64,000 nt of DNA from JAABVY01 sp964627935 (GTDB lineage Bacteria; Zixibacteria; MSB-5A5; JAABVY01), in assembly GCA_964627935.1 (NCBI GenBank), contig CAZVLB010000011.1, forward strand, positions 62,001-126,000, given 5' to 3'. How positions within the stretch are numbered: the first letter of the stretch is position 1; each line of letters opens with the position of its first letter. The notes beneath the pieces were generated by a model. The model was given only the letters and a program-made list of their open reading frames with translations. It was not told where the DNA came from and ran no database searches. The position numbers and the translations under genes were made by a program. Shown piece after piece: positions 26,437 to 35,857 of this stretch.

Positions 26437-27906
26437 ATGTCTAAACGACGCGCTTTAGGGGGTAAAGCCCAATCTACAATGTGGCTTTTGCTGCTTCTGA
26501 TTCCGGCATTTATGATCATGCCGGCTCAGACCATTGCCCAGCCGACAGGGGATTTCGATGTTTACGTTGATTGCGACAATTTTCCGGCCCTGGGTGAAAC
26601 TATCGATGTTCCGATTACCTTCAAAAACAGCTCAGATTTTACATCAGGCGGCTTTGAGCTGCTAATTAGATATGACAACAGCGGTCTTATTTTCAATGGT
26701 GTCACGGAGGGCCAGTACCTGGTCGATTGTAACTGGGATTCATTCTTTTACCAGGAAATCTCCCCGGGCTTTCTGAGCATTTATGCTATTGCCAATACTG
26801 ATGGAATCGGGCTTGACTGTTACCTCGAAAATGGCGTCGGCGAACTGGCCCGAATAAGCTTTACTGTCATGGATGATTCCGCGCTGATATGTCAGTCTTT
26901 GCCGGTTGAGTTTTACTGGCAGGAATGCACGCATAATCTGTTCTCGGATGAAACCGGGCAAAATGTTCTCGGCTCCGATTCGGTCTGGGATCCTGATGAC
27001 TTTGTCTATACAGGCGGTGAAACCCTGGGCACAACCCAGGGCGCGCCTGATGAATGTTTCCAGGGATCACCAAATCCGATCCAGAGGTTTATCGATTTCC
27101 ACAGCGGTAATGTATCAATAGATTGCGGCCCGATTCCGCCGATGCCCGGTGATGTAAATGTAAACGAAATCCCATTCGAAATCGCCGATTATGTTATCTT
27201 CACAAACTGGTTCATATACGGGGACAGCATATTCTATGTCGATTTTGAACGCCAGGTGGCGCATACTGATTGCAACGGTGATGGTCTGGTGCTGACTGCC
27301 CGTGATTTGATTTATCTGCTATTGGTCATCGAGGGTGATACAATCCCGCCTTCGGGAAAATCATCAGACGATCCGATAAATATGGCCTACATCGTGCAGG
27401 ATACACTCAACAAAACCATCAGGATAATCCACAGCGACAGCCTTTCGGCGGCATTTTTCATATTTAACGATCAGATAGTACCGGCGTATAACGGGCCGAT
27501 GTATTTTGACTATGGCTACGATAACCAGGATACTCGCGCCCTTATTCATCCCAATTTATCAACTCAGACTTACAACTTCATGCCCGGCGAGGAATTGTCT
27601 TATACAGGGGATGGCCTGTTGACCTATGTCGACCTGGCCGATTACAATGGTTCATTTATCCCCTCAACTATACTGTATTCCGCGGGAGGATTGATTTGCG
27701 GCGACGTCAATGGGGATAATCAGGTCAATGTCTCAGATGCAGTCTACATGATCAGCTGGATATTTGTCGGGGGCCCTCCTCCGCAGCCGTTGATCGTTGC
27801 CGATGTCAACTGTGATAATCAAGCCAATATTTCAGACGCGGTATATATCATAAACTGGATCTTTAATAGTTCTGATGATCCCTGCACGAATTGTCCCCTG
27901 CAGTAG
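26437..27906 (+). CDS. Secreted cohesin-like/dockerin protein
   Basis: 489 aa from the ATG at 26437, directly after GGGAGGAG; an upstream in-frame ATG at 26425 overlaps that site. The signal peptide ends near TIAQPTG. Residues about 35-190 form a cohesin-like beta sandwich (VDVPITFKNSSDF, GFELLIRYDNSG, VGELARISFTVMDD). A first, degenerate dockerin-like segment sits near 235-290 (GDVNVNEIPFEIADYV). A canonical pair is at the C-terminus (NVSDAVYMISWIF, NISDAVYIINWIF). It carries both halves of a cohesin-dockerin pairing on one chain, without any enzyme domain. Confidence 0.78.
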   Translation: MSKRRALGGKAQSTMWLLLLLIPAFMIMPAQTIAQPTGDFDVYVDCDNFPALGETIDVPITFKNSSDFTSGGFELLIRYDNSGLIFNGVTEGQYLVDCNWDSFFYQEISPGFLSIYAIANTDGIGLDCYLENGVGELARISFTVMDDSALICQSLPVEFYWQECTHNLFSDETGQNVLGSDSVWDPDDFVYTGGETLGTTQGAPDECFQGSPNPIQRFIDFHSGNVSIDCGPIPPMPGDVNVNEIPFEIADYVIFTNWFIYGDSIFYVDFERQVAHTDCNGDGLVLTARDLIYLLLVIEGDTIPPSGKSSDDPINMAYIVQDTLNKTIRIIHSDSLSAAFFIFNDQIVPAYNGPMYFDYGYDNQDTRALIHPNLSTQTYNFMPGEELSYTGDGLLTYVDLADYNGSFIPSTILYSAGGLICGDVNGDNQVNVSDAVYMISWIFVGGPPPQPLIVADVNCDNQANISDAVYIINWIFNSSDDPCTNCPLQ

Positions 27907-27930
27907 ATTCAATCAGCCATGTTTTCAAAG

Positions 27931-27963
27931 GCCTGCCGGATTAAATTTCCGGCGGGCTTTTTT
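27931..27963 (+). terminator. Intrinsic terminator after the cohesin-like gene
   Basis: GCCTGCCGG / CCGGCGGGC with a 9-base loop, followed by a run of T. Confidence 0.88.
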
Positions 27964-28355
27964 ATTCGGGAAACCTCCAGAATTGATCGGAGCATAAGCA
28001 GAAAAGTTAACAATATTATTCTCAAGGCTAAAATTCAGCGGCAATCCATATCCGGCAAAATCAGATGTGACTCAAGAGGAATATCCACTGTCAAAGTGGC
28101 TCCATTCTATTAATAATCTATTTCCGCCGGCAGCCTGGTGTCAACAACTTATTTGGGCAGTATAGTCATAAGTAGCCCTTGCCTCCGAGATTATAAAGAC
28201 TTAAATTATATATTTATATGCCAATCCTTCGCACAGATTTCCTCTGCTCCGATCTGCGATAATGAAAACTTCTCAGCCGGGGATTTCGGAACTATTTGGC
28301 GGTTTTGCATATTAATTTGACTGGAAGATGAATTTCATTGAAAGGAGAGATACAA
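27964..28355 (+). other. Gene-free leader region of the M16 protease gene
   Basis: No protein gene, tRNA or clear hairpin was recognised. It is AT-rich near 28200-28220, where a promoter could sit, but no good -35/-10 pair is visible. AAAGGAGAG at 28340-28348 is the ribosome site of the next gene. Confidence 0.4.
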
Positions 28356-31214
28356 ATGAAGAAAGGTCTCATGACCATCATTCTCATTGCACTGATGTTT
28401 GCTATCCTGCCGGGTTCATTGCCGGCGGATACTGGCGAACCGATTGCCGCGGAATTTGCATTTCAGCCCTACGATACTATTCCGCTCGACCCCGATATCA
28501 AGCACGGCAAGCTTGACAACGGCATCACATATTATATCAAAACCAATCCCAAACCCGAGGGTCGTGCCGAACTCAGGCTGGTCGTCAATGCCGGTTCTGT
28601 GCTGGAAAATGACAAACAGCAGGGCCTGGCCCATTTCCTGGAACATATGGCTTTCAACGGCACCAAAAACTTTGAAAAGCAGGAACTGGTCGATTTCCTG
28701 GAATCGATCGGCATGCGTTTTGGACCGGATCTGAATGCTTATACCAGTTTCGATGAAACTGTCTATATGCTTCAGGTTCCCACCGACAGCCAGGAATTGG
28801 TCGAGACATCATTCCAGATCCTCGAAGACTGGGCCCATCAGCTCAGCCTCGAGGAAGAGGAAATCGACAAGGAACGGGGGGTGATTGTCGAGGAATGGCG
28901 CACCGGCCGTGGAGCACAGGCCAGGATGAGTGACGAACAGTATCCGATCCTGTTCAAGGGCTCCAGATATGCCGAGCGGCTTCCGATCGGCAAGATGGAT
29001 GTGGTTGAGAACTTCGAATATGAAACCCTGCGCCAGTTTTACCGCGACTGGTATCGGCCCGACCTGATGGCTGTGGTTGCTGTTGGTGATTTCGATCCGC
29101 TCTGGATCGAACAGCTGATCAAAGACCATTTTGGAAAAATTGAAAGGCCGGCCAATCCACCTGAAAGGGAATTATTCGTCGTACCCGGCCATGAAGAAAC
29201 CCTGTTTGCCATTGCCAGCGATCCGGAGGCCACAAATTCCAGCGTGACACTGGTTTACAAACAGCCCCGGAGCAAAACCGAAGTGGTGCTGGATTATCGC
29301 CAGGATCTTATTGAAGATCTTTACAACAGCATGTTCAACAAGAGGCTCTATGAGCTCAGCCAGCAGGCCGATCCGCCCTTTATCTATGCCAGTTCCGGGC
29401 AGGGCAGTTGGCTGCGCACAAAGGACGTTTACTATATTTCCGCCGGTGTCAATGAAGGCGAAATTGCGGATGGATTCGAAGCGATCCTGACCGAGGCGCA
29501 ACGGGTCGACCGGTTCGGCTTTACGGAAAGCGAACTGGAACGCCAGAAAAAGGAAATGATGACCAATATCGAAAAAGCATATAATGAGCGCGATAAGACA
29601 GATTCACGACGCTATGCCTCGCAATTGGTATCTCATTATCTGCAGGATCGAAAGGTACCCGGCATCGAATACCGCTACAGCCTGTATAAAACCTATCTCG
29701 ATGGCATCACTCTTGATGAAGTCAATAACCTCGCCGAACAATGGATCAGCGATGATAATCGGGTTGTGATGGTCAATTCTCCGGAAAAAGAGGACCTGCC
29801 CATACCATCCGAGGAAGATTTGCTGGCTGTATTCGACAGGGTCCAGGACAAGGATCTCGAACCATACGAGGACAAGGTTTCCGATGAACCGCTGGTGGAA
29901 AATATCCCCCAGGGTGCCGAGGTTGTTTCCGAAGAATATATGGATGATATCGATGTCTCCCATTGGACGCTTGCAAACGGCGTCGAGGTGATATTGAAAC
30001 CGACCGATTTTAAAAATGACGAAATCCTCATGACAGCATTCAGCCCGGGCGGATCATCGCTGGTCGAACTCGAGGATCGCATCCCGGCAGCCACCGCGGC
30101 CGACCTGGTCAATAAAAGCGGTGTGGGCGATTTCGACAATATATCCCTGCAGAAAAGGCTGGCAGGACAGATTGTCAATGTCTCGCCATCGATTTCGGGC
30201 CTGACCGAAGGTATCAGCGGAAGCACAACCCCCAAAGATATGGAAACGATGTTCAAGCTGATCTATCTCTATTTCACCGATCCTCGTATAGACAGTTCAG
30301 CCTATCTGGCCTATATCAATGAACAGGAAAATATGCTCAGGAACAAGGATGCCAATCCGATGATGTCCCTGGTGGATACTATTCGCTGGGTGCTGTCAGA
30401 TTATCATCCGCGTGCCAAACCGCGTACGATGGAGGACCTGGACGAGATGGACATGCGGCGGTCACTCGAAATTTATAAGGATCGCTTTTTCGATGCTTCC
30501 GACTTCACATTCATTTTCGTGGGCAATTTCGAACTGGATCAGATCAGGCCCCATGTGCAGACTTATCTTGGTGGCCTTCCCTCGATCGATCGTCAGGAAA
30601 GTTTCCGTGATCTCGGTGTAGACGCTCCGGAGGGGGTTGTGAAGAAAGAAGTTCGCAAGGGTATCGAACCGGTCAGCCATATGCAACTGGCATTTATCGG
30701 CGACATGGAATTCAATCGCACCAATAAGCATATGATTGAATCACTGGCCTCGGCCCTGCAGATCAGGTTGCGCGAGGTTGTGCGCGAGGACCTTGGCGGC
30801 ACTTACGGCACCTACGCCTATGGCGCTCCCATAAATTACCCCGATGATGAATTCCGCTTCATTATCGGCCTGGGATTGAGCCCGGACAGGGTTGATGAAC
30901 TGAGCAATGCCATCTTCACACAGCTTGACAGCATCAAAGCCACCGGCCTCGAAAAAAGTTATATAGACAAGGTCAAGGAAATGCAGAGGCGCGAATATGA
31001 AGAGAATCTCAAGCAGAACAGCTTCTGGAGAGATATGCTCTATGAATACTACTGGAATAAATTCGATCCGACATTGATCGACAACTACGATGACCTGATC
31101 GAACTGATCACTCCCGAGGCTATTCAGCAGGCCGCCAATCAGTATCTCGATCAAGACCGTTATGTCAGGATAGTGCTTTATCCTGAAAAGGATAAAACAG
31201 CTGAAGTTGAATAG
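28356..31214 (+). CDS. Secreted M16 (pitrilysin-family) zinc protease
   Basis: 952 aa from the ATG at 28356; the frame is open to a TTG 18 bases upstream that overlaps the ribosome site. The signal peptide ends near SLPADTG. The inverted zinc motif HxxEH is present (AHFLEHMAFNG, near 92-96), and the third zinc ligand Glu lies in the EEIDKERGVIVEEW block about 75-80 residues on. A second, inactive M16 half follows (from about 540), the usual clam-shell layout. These enzymes degrade peptides in the periplasm or at the cell surface. It ends at a bidirectional terminator. Confidence 0.92.
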   Translation: MKKGLMTIILIALMFAILPGSLPADTGEPIAAEFAFQPYDTIPLDPDIKHGKLDNGITYYIKTNPKPEGRAELRLVVNAGSVLENDKQQGLAHFLEHMAFNGTKNFEKQELVDFLESIGMRFGPDLNAYTSFDETVYMLQVPTDSQELVETSFQILEDWAHQLSLEEEEIDKERGVIVEEWRTGRGAQARMSDEQYPILFKGSRYAERLPIGKMDVVENFEYETLRQFYRDWYRPDLMAVVAVGDFDPLWIEQLIKDHFGKIERPANPPERELFVVPGHEETLFAIASDPEATNSSVTLVYKQPRSKTEVVLDYRQDLIEDLYNSMFNKRLYELSQQADPPFIYASSGQGSWLRTKDVYYISAGVNEGEIADGFEAILTEAQRVDRFGFTESELERQKKEMMTNIEKAYNERDKTDSRRYASQLVSHYLQDRKVPGIEYRYSLYKTYLDGITLDEVNNLAEQWISDDNRVVMVNSPEKEDLPIPSEEDLLAVFDRVQDKDLEPYEDKVSDEPLVENIPQGAEVVSEEYMDDIDVSHWTLANGVEVILKPTDFKNDEILMTAFSPGGSSLVELEDRIPAATAADLVNKSGVGDFDNISLQKRLAGQIVNVSPSISGLTEGISGSTTPKDMETMFKLIYLYFTDPRIDSSAYLAYINEQENMLRNKDANPMMSLVDTIRWVLSDYHPRAKPRTMEDLDEMDMRRSLEIYKDRFFDASDFTFIFVGNFELDQIRPHVQTYLGGLPSIDRQESFRDLGVDAPEGVVKKEVRKGIEPVSHMQLAFIGDMEFNRTNKHMIESLASALQIRLREVVREDLGGTYGTYAYGAPINYPDDEFRFIIGLGLSPDRVDELSNAIFTQLDSIKATGLEKSYIDKVKEMQRREYEENLKQNSFWRDMLYEYYWNKFDPTLIDNYDDLIELITPEAIQQAANQYLDQDRYVRIVLYPEKDKTAEVE

Positions 31215-31233
31215 ATTATAAAGATGCCAATGC

Positions 31234-31270
31234 AAAAGCCGCTTCTCACAAACGAGAAGCGGCTTTAATT
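31234..31270. terminator. Bidirectional terminator between convergent genes
   Basis: AAAGCCGCTTCTC / GAGAAGCGGCTTT is a perfect 13-base stem with a 6-base loop, T-rich on both strands. It serves the M16 gene and the convergent dockerin gene. Confidence 0.9.
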
Positions 31271-31283
31271 TTATTGGCTACGA

Positions 31284-32444
31284 TTATTTCAGCACTCCAC
31301 CCGTACAGGGATCACATGGTTCGGGGGCATCTGCAATGAACAAGTAGTTTATCAGCGTCACAATATCGCTGATATTGAATTCCTGATCGCAATTTGCATC
31401 AAATGACGGATACTGCGACCTGAGCTGCAACACTACCTTGACAGTTGTAGGCGAGCCGAGAGCATCGGGTGAATATATATTGATTTCACCTGTGTATGTT
31501 CCCACCTGAAATCCTGAGATATCCGGTTGTACATCAATGGTCACATCCGAAGAACCAAACGTTGTGGAAACATCAATCCAGTCAGGCTTATCGATAAACC
31601 AGCTGAATTCTGCCCCGTCGCTCATAATGGAAAACGATTGCGGATCGGGATTTTCCAGTCCGGCCAGAGTATAGAAGAACAGGCTGTCGGGAGATACATT
31701 CATGTTGGGAAACCCGCCTCCACCGGCAGAAACGACTTTGGGAATTCCCACTTCAGCCGGAACTGAAGGGCTTGGCTCACCAAAGCTATAATTTAAAAAA
31801 GTATTCTGGGGAAGAGTGGCTGTATCAACAGAAACCAACGTACCCTCAGCGTTATCATAGCTGAAATAGAGAGTTGCCAGGGCATGCAATCCCGGAGATA
31901 TACCCCAGGTTAGCTCACCCTGCGCGAATGTCACCGTATTTCCATTAATATAATGGAAACTTTCCGGAAAGCTTGTGCTGGAAAAACCCGATAGCGAGAT
32001 GGAATCAATCGTTACCCCCGCCCCCAGGCCATCGATTTCCAGGGGAACCAGTATATGACGGAAAATATTAAGGTTTTTGAATACTATTGATGAAGAGATC
32101 TGACCGCTTCCGGCCGGAATAACAAACGATGGCAAAAACAGAGTATCATCCGTCATCTGCGGTGTATATGGACCAAACGGCGGGCAATCCGGGGCGGGAC
32201 CACCCATAAAAATATAGTCAATCAGATGACTCCAGTCGCCTGTATTGTAACCGGCACGAAAGTCAATATCCCCCTTGCCATCCGGAAGAGGTGGACCACC
32301 GAGATGAGAAACGAACATATCTGTCAGATCACTAAGATTTACATAACCATCTTCATTCACGTCGGCGCAGGTTAAATCCTGAGCCGGAGAGACTACAAAC
32401 AGTCCCAATAGTGCAAAGATAAGGAATGCGGCAATTTTCCTCAT
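31284..32444 (-). CDS. Secreted dockerin protein with BACON/Ig-like domain
   Basis: 386 aa, signal peptide ending near SPAQDL. A dockerin-like pair opens the mature protein (ADVNEDGYVNLSDL, then GDIDFRAGYNTGDWSHLIDYI), and one dockerin segment closes it (CDQEFNISDIVTLINYLF). Between them are a beta-rich region (about 100-245) and an Ig/BACON-like domain (FSIMSDGAEFSWFIDKPDW ... VGTYTGEINIYSP). It has no catalytic domain. The split dockerin layout, one at each end, is unlike the paired C-terminal form of the other proteins here. Its role is probably binding or scaffolding outside the cell. Confidence 0.72.
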   Translation of the reverse strand: MRKIAAFLIFALLGLFVVSPAQDLTCADVNEDGYVNLSDLTDMFVSHLGGPPLPDGKGDIDFRAGYNTGDWSHLIDYIFMGGPAPDCPPFGPYTPQMTDDTLFLPSFVIPAGSGQISSSIVFKNLNIFRHILVPLEIDGLGAGVTIDSISLSGFSSTSFPESFHYINGNTVTFAQGELTWGISPGLHALATLYFSYDNAEGTLVSVDTATLPQNTFLNYSFGEPSPSVPAEVGIPKVVSAGGGGFPNMNVSPDSLFFYTLAGLENPDPQSFSIMSDGAEFSWFIDKPDWIDVSTTFGSSDVTIDVQPDISGFQVGTYTGEINIYSPDALGSPTTVKVVLQLRSQYPSFDANCDQEFNISDIVTLINYLFIADAPEPCDPCTGGVLK

Positions 32445-32572
32445 AATTTACCTCCCTGCGAAAATTGTATCTTTTTCTGCTTCTAAAACTTGTGAGTTGT
32501 TATACCAGGTGTGTCACTAATAATTTAGCACCTGAGCCATAATATGTCAATAATTTAATTTGATCTCGGACG

Positions 32573-32598
32573 GAACATCATTACAATACATAATGTTC
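32573..32598 (+). promoter_or_regulatory. Palindrome upstream of the zinc-type TonB operon (candidate Fur/Zur-family box)
   Basis: GAACAT (32573-32578) and ATGTTC (32593-32598) form the outer arms; a shifted inner repeat CATTA / TAATG overlaps them. The AT-rich, about 26-base imperfect palindrome 24 bases before the first gene fits the form of a Fur-family operator. The match to zinc control rests on the downstream receptor, not on a known consensus. Confidence 0.4.
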
Positions 32599-32621
32599 TT
32601 CAGCTAACTATTGATGGAACA

Positions 32622-32936
32622 ATGATTATGAAATGCGGCAGATTGTTAAATATAATATTGATTCTGATCCTGGTTCTTCCGGCATGGCTCGGAAGCGACC
32701 TGTTTCATAATCATGATTATCTCGAGGGCTGCTCCTGCCATCACACGGCGATCAGTTCCATTGACACCTGCCCGGTTTTCTCATTTGCACTGAATTTCTC
32801 ATCCGACCTGGACATCCCTAATTTCGGCCTGGAATATTTCAGGCAGGAGTCATTCACTTTTATCCCCGCCAGGGTACTGCTTCCCTCCATTTGTTTTAAA
32901 AGCATCGAATCCCGTGCACCTCCGGCATCAGCCTGA
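32622..32936 (+). CDS. Small exported His/Cys-rich protein
   Basis: 104 aa with a signal peptide (MKCGRLLNIILILILVLPAW at residues 3-22). The start of the mature region has FHNHDYLEGCSCHH followed by a further Cys (DTCPVF), a dense cluster of metal-binding side chains; the rest is plain. Two in-frame ATGs (32622, 32628) are possible. It is the first gene before a lipoprotein and a zinc-type TonB receptor, so a metal-binding role in the periplasm is likely. The family is not recognised with certainty. Confidence 0.6.
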   Translation: MIMKCGRLLNIILILILVLPAWLGSDLFHNHDYLEGCSCHHTAISSIDTCPVFSFALNFSSDLDIPNFGLEYFRQESFTFIPARVLLPSICFKSIESRAPPASA

Positions 32937-33025
32937 TTTTTCAAAACTATCCTAAACCGTTGTATTGTCGAATGTAATTTATTCGGCCATACATTAAGAT
33001 TAAATCCAAATTCCGGAGGACTATT

Positions 33026-33505
33026 ATGCGCAGTCTTATCAGACAGCACAGGAATATTGTGATGGCGCTCCTGCTCCTGATGGCGGCTTTATTTATAGGC
33101 TCATGCAGCGATGATCCGCTATCACCTCAGACAGAACATTTTGAAGCAATCGGTATGTATATATCATCATCCGGTATCAAGGTCGTCTCGATTTTGCGGG
33201 GCGAAACCAGCGATACATTTTATGTCCCCATAGGGCTTACCGAGGACCATTACGAGGCACAGTTTTATGATGAGGATGAAAATATCATCGATCCACCCGT
33301 TGATGAGGATTCCTATCTCTCATGGGCTATCGATGATGAATCGGTGGTCGAAGTCTGGCAGCATGAGGGCGAAGAAGGCGAATTCGAGTTCCATCTGCGC
33401 GGTCTCGAAGAGGGCCAGACAATGATCGAATTCTTCGTCATGCATGTCGACCATTCCGATTACCGATCGGGCAAAATACCGGTCGTGGTAAGTAACGAGG
33501 AATAG
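33026..33505 (+). CDS. Acidic lipoprotein next to the TonB receptor
   Basis: 159 aa; lipobox IGSC followed by SDDPLSP. The mature part is a small beta-rich domain, strongly acidic (EGEEGEFEFHLRGLEEGQ) with scattered His (MHVDHSDY) near the C-terminus. It ends one base before the ATG of the receptor, so the two are translationally coupled. It is probably an outer-membrane-anchored metal-binding partner of the receptor; this is inference from position and composition. Confidence 0.65.
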   Translation: MRSLIRQHRNIVMALLLLMAALFIGSCSDDPLSPQTEHFEAIGMYISSSGIKVVSILRGETSDTFYVPIGLTEDHYEAQFYDEDENIIDPPVDEDSYLSWAIDDESVVEVWQHEGEEGEFEFHLRGLEEGQTMIEFFVMHVDHSDYRSGKIPVVVSNEE

Positions 33506-33506
33506 G

Positions 33507-35762
33507 ATGCCATCAACCAAAATGCTTAACAAGCTAAGAATAAACGGCTGCCGCAGAATAATAGCGGCAGCCCTGCTTGGCATCTTATTGCTTGCAGTTA
33601 CGCTTCAGGCAGATAATGATGCCATTTTTAAGGGCAGGGCGATAGACATAGAAACAAATCAGCCGGTCGCCAATGCTGTCATTGAAATCCCCGACCTGAA
33701 TATATCGGTCGGAGCAGATAATAATGGCGACTTTGCTGTTTCAGGCCTAAAGGCCGGGGAGTATAAGCTCAGGGCCTCACGGATCGGATATCATGAGACA
33801 CTGGTCAACATATCATTTGAGCCGAAATCTAACAGGGAATTCGCGATTTATATGTTTCCACGGGCATTGGATGCCTCACCTGTAATTGTAACCGGCGAAC
33901 ATACACATACCAAATTCGAAGAATTGAACGAAATCTCGAATACATTAAAGGGCCTTGAACTGCAAAAAGAGCTGGGCCTGACATTGGCCTCGACACTCAA
34001 AAATGAAACCGGAATGGCCATGAGGTCCATGGGTCCGGCACCGGCCCGTCCGGTTATCCGCGGCCTGGGCGGGGATCGGGTCCTGATCAGCGAAGACGGC
34101 AACAAAACAACAGATCTCTCCGCGACCTCACCCGATCATGCGGTGACGATTGAACCATTTACCTCCGATCGTATGGAGGTCATCCGCGGCCCCCGGGTGC
34201 TTCTACATACATCCACGACCATCGGCGGCGTGGTAAATGTCATCCGCCATGAAATCCCCCACGACCGCCATGACAATATCTTCGGTACATTGGGTGCCTA
34301 TGGCGAATCGGCCAACCGCGGCGGCCTGGGATCGGCAGTTGTCAATGTCCCATTCGATAATATCTCCCTGCGCGGTGAATACAGCCGCAGAGTGGCCTCC
34401 GATGTCAATACCCCTGAAGGGGAGCTGGATAATTCAAACTCCGATGATTTTGATGCCGCAATCGGAGGAAGTCTTTTCCATAAACATGGTTTCATTGGTG
34501 GATCATACCGTCATTTCGAGCTGGACTATGGCGTCCCGGGCGGATTTGTGGGCGCGCATCCGCAGGGAGTCGATATTACCATGCTAAAACGCCAGCTCAA
34601 CCTGAAATCGAGGCTGGAAATCGAATCTGACAGAATAGATTATATCGATGTCCAGGTCAGCCGCGCTTTCTACCGTCACAAGGAATTCGAATCCAACGGC
34701 TCAATCGGCGCCGAATTCAGGATCATCAATTACCTCGGACGGTTGAATATTGTCCACCGTAACCTGGGAATATTTGACAATGGTACAGCCGGCCTGTCTT
34801 TTGAGTATCGCGACTATGAAATCGGCGGTTTTGTCTTCAACCCGCCCACACAATCACTCAATCTGTCGGCCTATATGCATGAATCACTCGAATTTAACCG
34901 CTTCAGTATTGAACTTGCCGGAAGATACAACTACGATCGTATCGAGCCGGAATTTGAAGATCCTGACGCCGATATCGGGCACATTCGCGAGCGCAGTTTC
35001 AATACATGGTCGCTGTCATTTTCCGCGCTCTATGACCTGGGACAGGAGTTTTACGTCGGCGGCAATATCAGCAAATCATCGCGTGTACCGACTATCGAGG
35101 AACTGTTCAGTTCCGGTCCTCATCTGGCGGCCTATTCCTACGAAACCGGCAACCCCGATCTTTCCGATGAAAGCGGACTGGGAACTGAGCTTTTTGCATA
35201 TTATACAGGCGAGCAATTCCATCTGAATGCCACAGCATTTTATAATGATTTAAACGATTATATCATTCCCCGCAACACCGGCGAGATCAATTATGCCACA
35301 TTTCTGCCAATCTATGCCAGCGAGGGAGTTTCGGCGCTTATCTATGGTCTGGAGGCACAGATGATGATCGCTTTTGCCGGTAATTTCGAACTGAATCTGA
35401 ACGCCTCCTACACGCGTGGCGAATTTGCGGAAGACAATTCGCCCCTGCCGCAGATCCCGCCCCTGAAGGGCCTGATCGAATTGAAATATGCAACATCCCG
35501 TCTCACTATCGGTACCTCGGCGGTGCTGGCCGATGATCAGGATCGTGTGGATGACTTCGAGCAACCAACTGCCGGTTACATTGTCTATAACGCATTCGCG
35601 CAGTACCTTATCAGTTCCGGCAATATGATTCATACCATATCGCTCAATTTCGACAATATTCTCGATACCGCTTACCGCAATCATCTCTCACGAATAAAGT
35701 CAATTCTGCCCGAGGCCGGACAAAGCCTGCGACTGACATACAAACTATTCTTCGACCTGTAA
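33507..35762 (+). CDS. TonB-dependent receptor, ZnuD-like (probable zinc uptake)
   Basis: 751 aa. A signal peptide is followed by a carboxypeptidase-regulatory-like N-terminal extension (about 37-110), then plug and barrel. The plug closely follows ZnuD-type zinc receptors: RPVIRGLGGDRVLI, SATSPDHAVTIEPF, MEVIRGPRVLLH and TIGGVVNVI. The linker has EHTHTKFEEL, and the barrel start has YGVPGGFVGAHPQGVDI. These receptors import zinc, or zinc bound to ligands, across the outer membrane using TonB energy. The two small exported metal-binding-like proteins upstream fit that role. The metal itself is not proven by sequence. Confidence 0.8.
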   Translation: MPSTKMLNKLRINGCRRIIAAALLGILLLAVTLQADNDAIFKGRAIDIETNQPVANAVIEIPDLNISVGADNNGDFAVSGLKAGEYKLRASRIGYHETLVNISFEPKSNREFAIYMFPRALDASPVIVTGEHTHTKFEELNEISNTLKGLELQKELGLTLASTLKNETGMAMRSMGPAPARPVIRGLGGDRVLISEDGNKTTDLSATSPDHAVTIEPFTSDRMEVIRGPRVLLHTSTTIGGVVNVIRHEIPHDRHDNIFGTLGAYGESANRGGLGSAVVNVPFDNISLRGEYSRRVASDVNTPEGELDNSNSDDFDAAIGGSLFHKHGFIGGSYRHFELDYGVPGGFVGAHPQGVDITMLKRQLNLKSRLEIESDRIDYIDVQVSRAFYRHKEFESNGSIGAEFRIINYLGRLNIVHRNLGIFDNGTAGLSFEYRDYEIGGFVFNPPTQSLNLSAYMHESLEFNRFSIELAGRYNYDRIEPEFEDPDADIGHIRERSFNTWSLSFSALYDLGQEFYVGGNISKSSRVPTIEELFSSGPHLAAYSYETGNPDLSDESGLGTELFAYYTGEQFHLNATAFYNDLNDYIIPRNTGEINYATFLPIYASEGVSALIYGLEAQMMIAFAGNFELNLNASYTRGEFAEDNSPLPQIPPLKGLIELKYATSRLTIGTSAVLADDQDRVDDFEQPTAGYIVYNAFAQYLISSGNMIHTISLNFDNILDTAYRNHLSRIKSILPEAGQSLRLTYKLFFDL

Positions 35763-35857
35763 ACGGAACGATTCGTAATCGGCCAATAAAATATATTTGG
35801 GGTTAATGCGATCCGGCCTATATTGTTGTTTTGAATCCTGAACTCGAGGTGCTGAAA

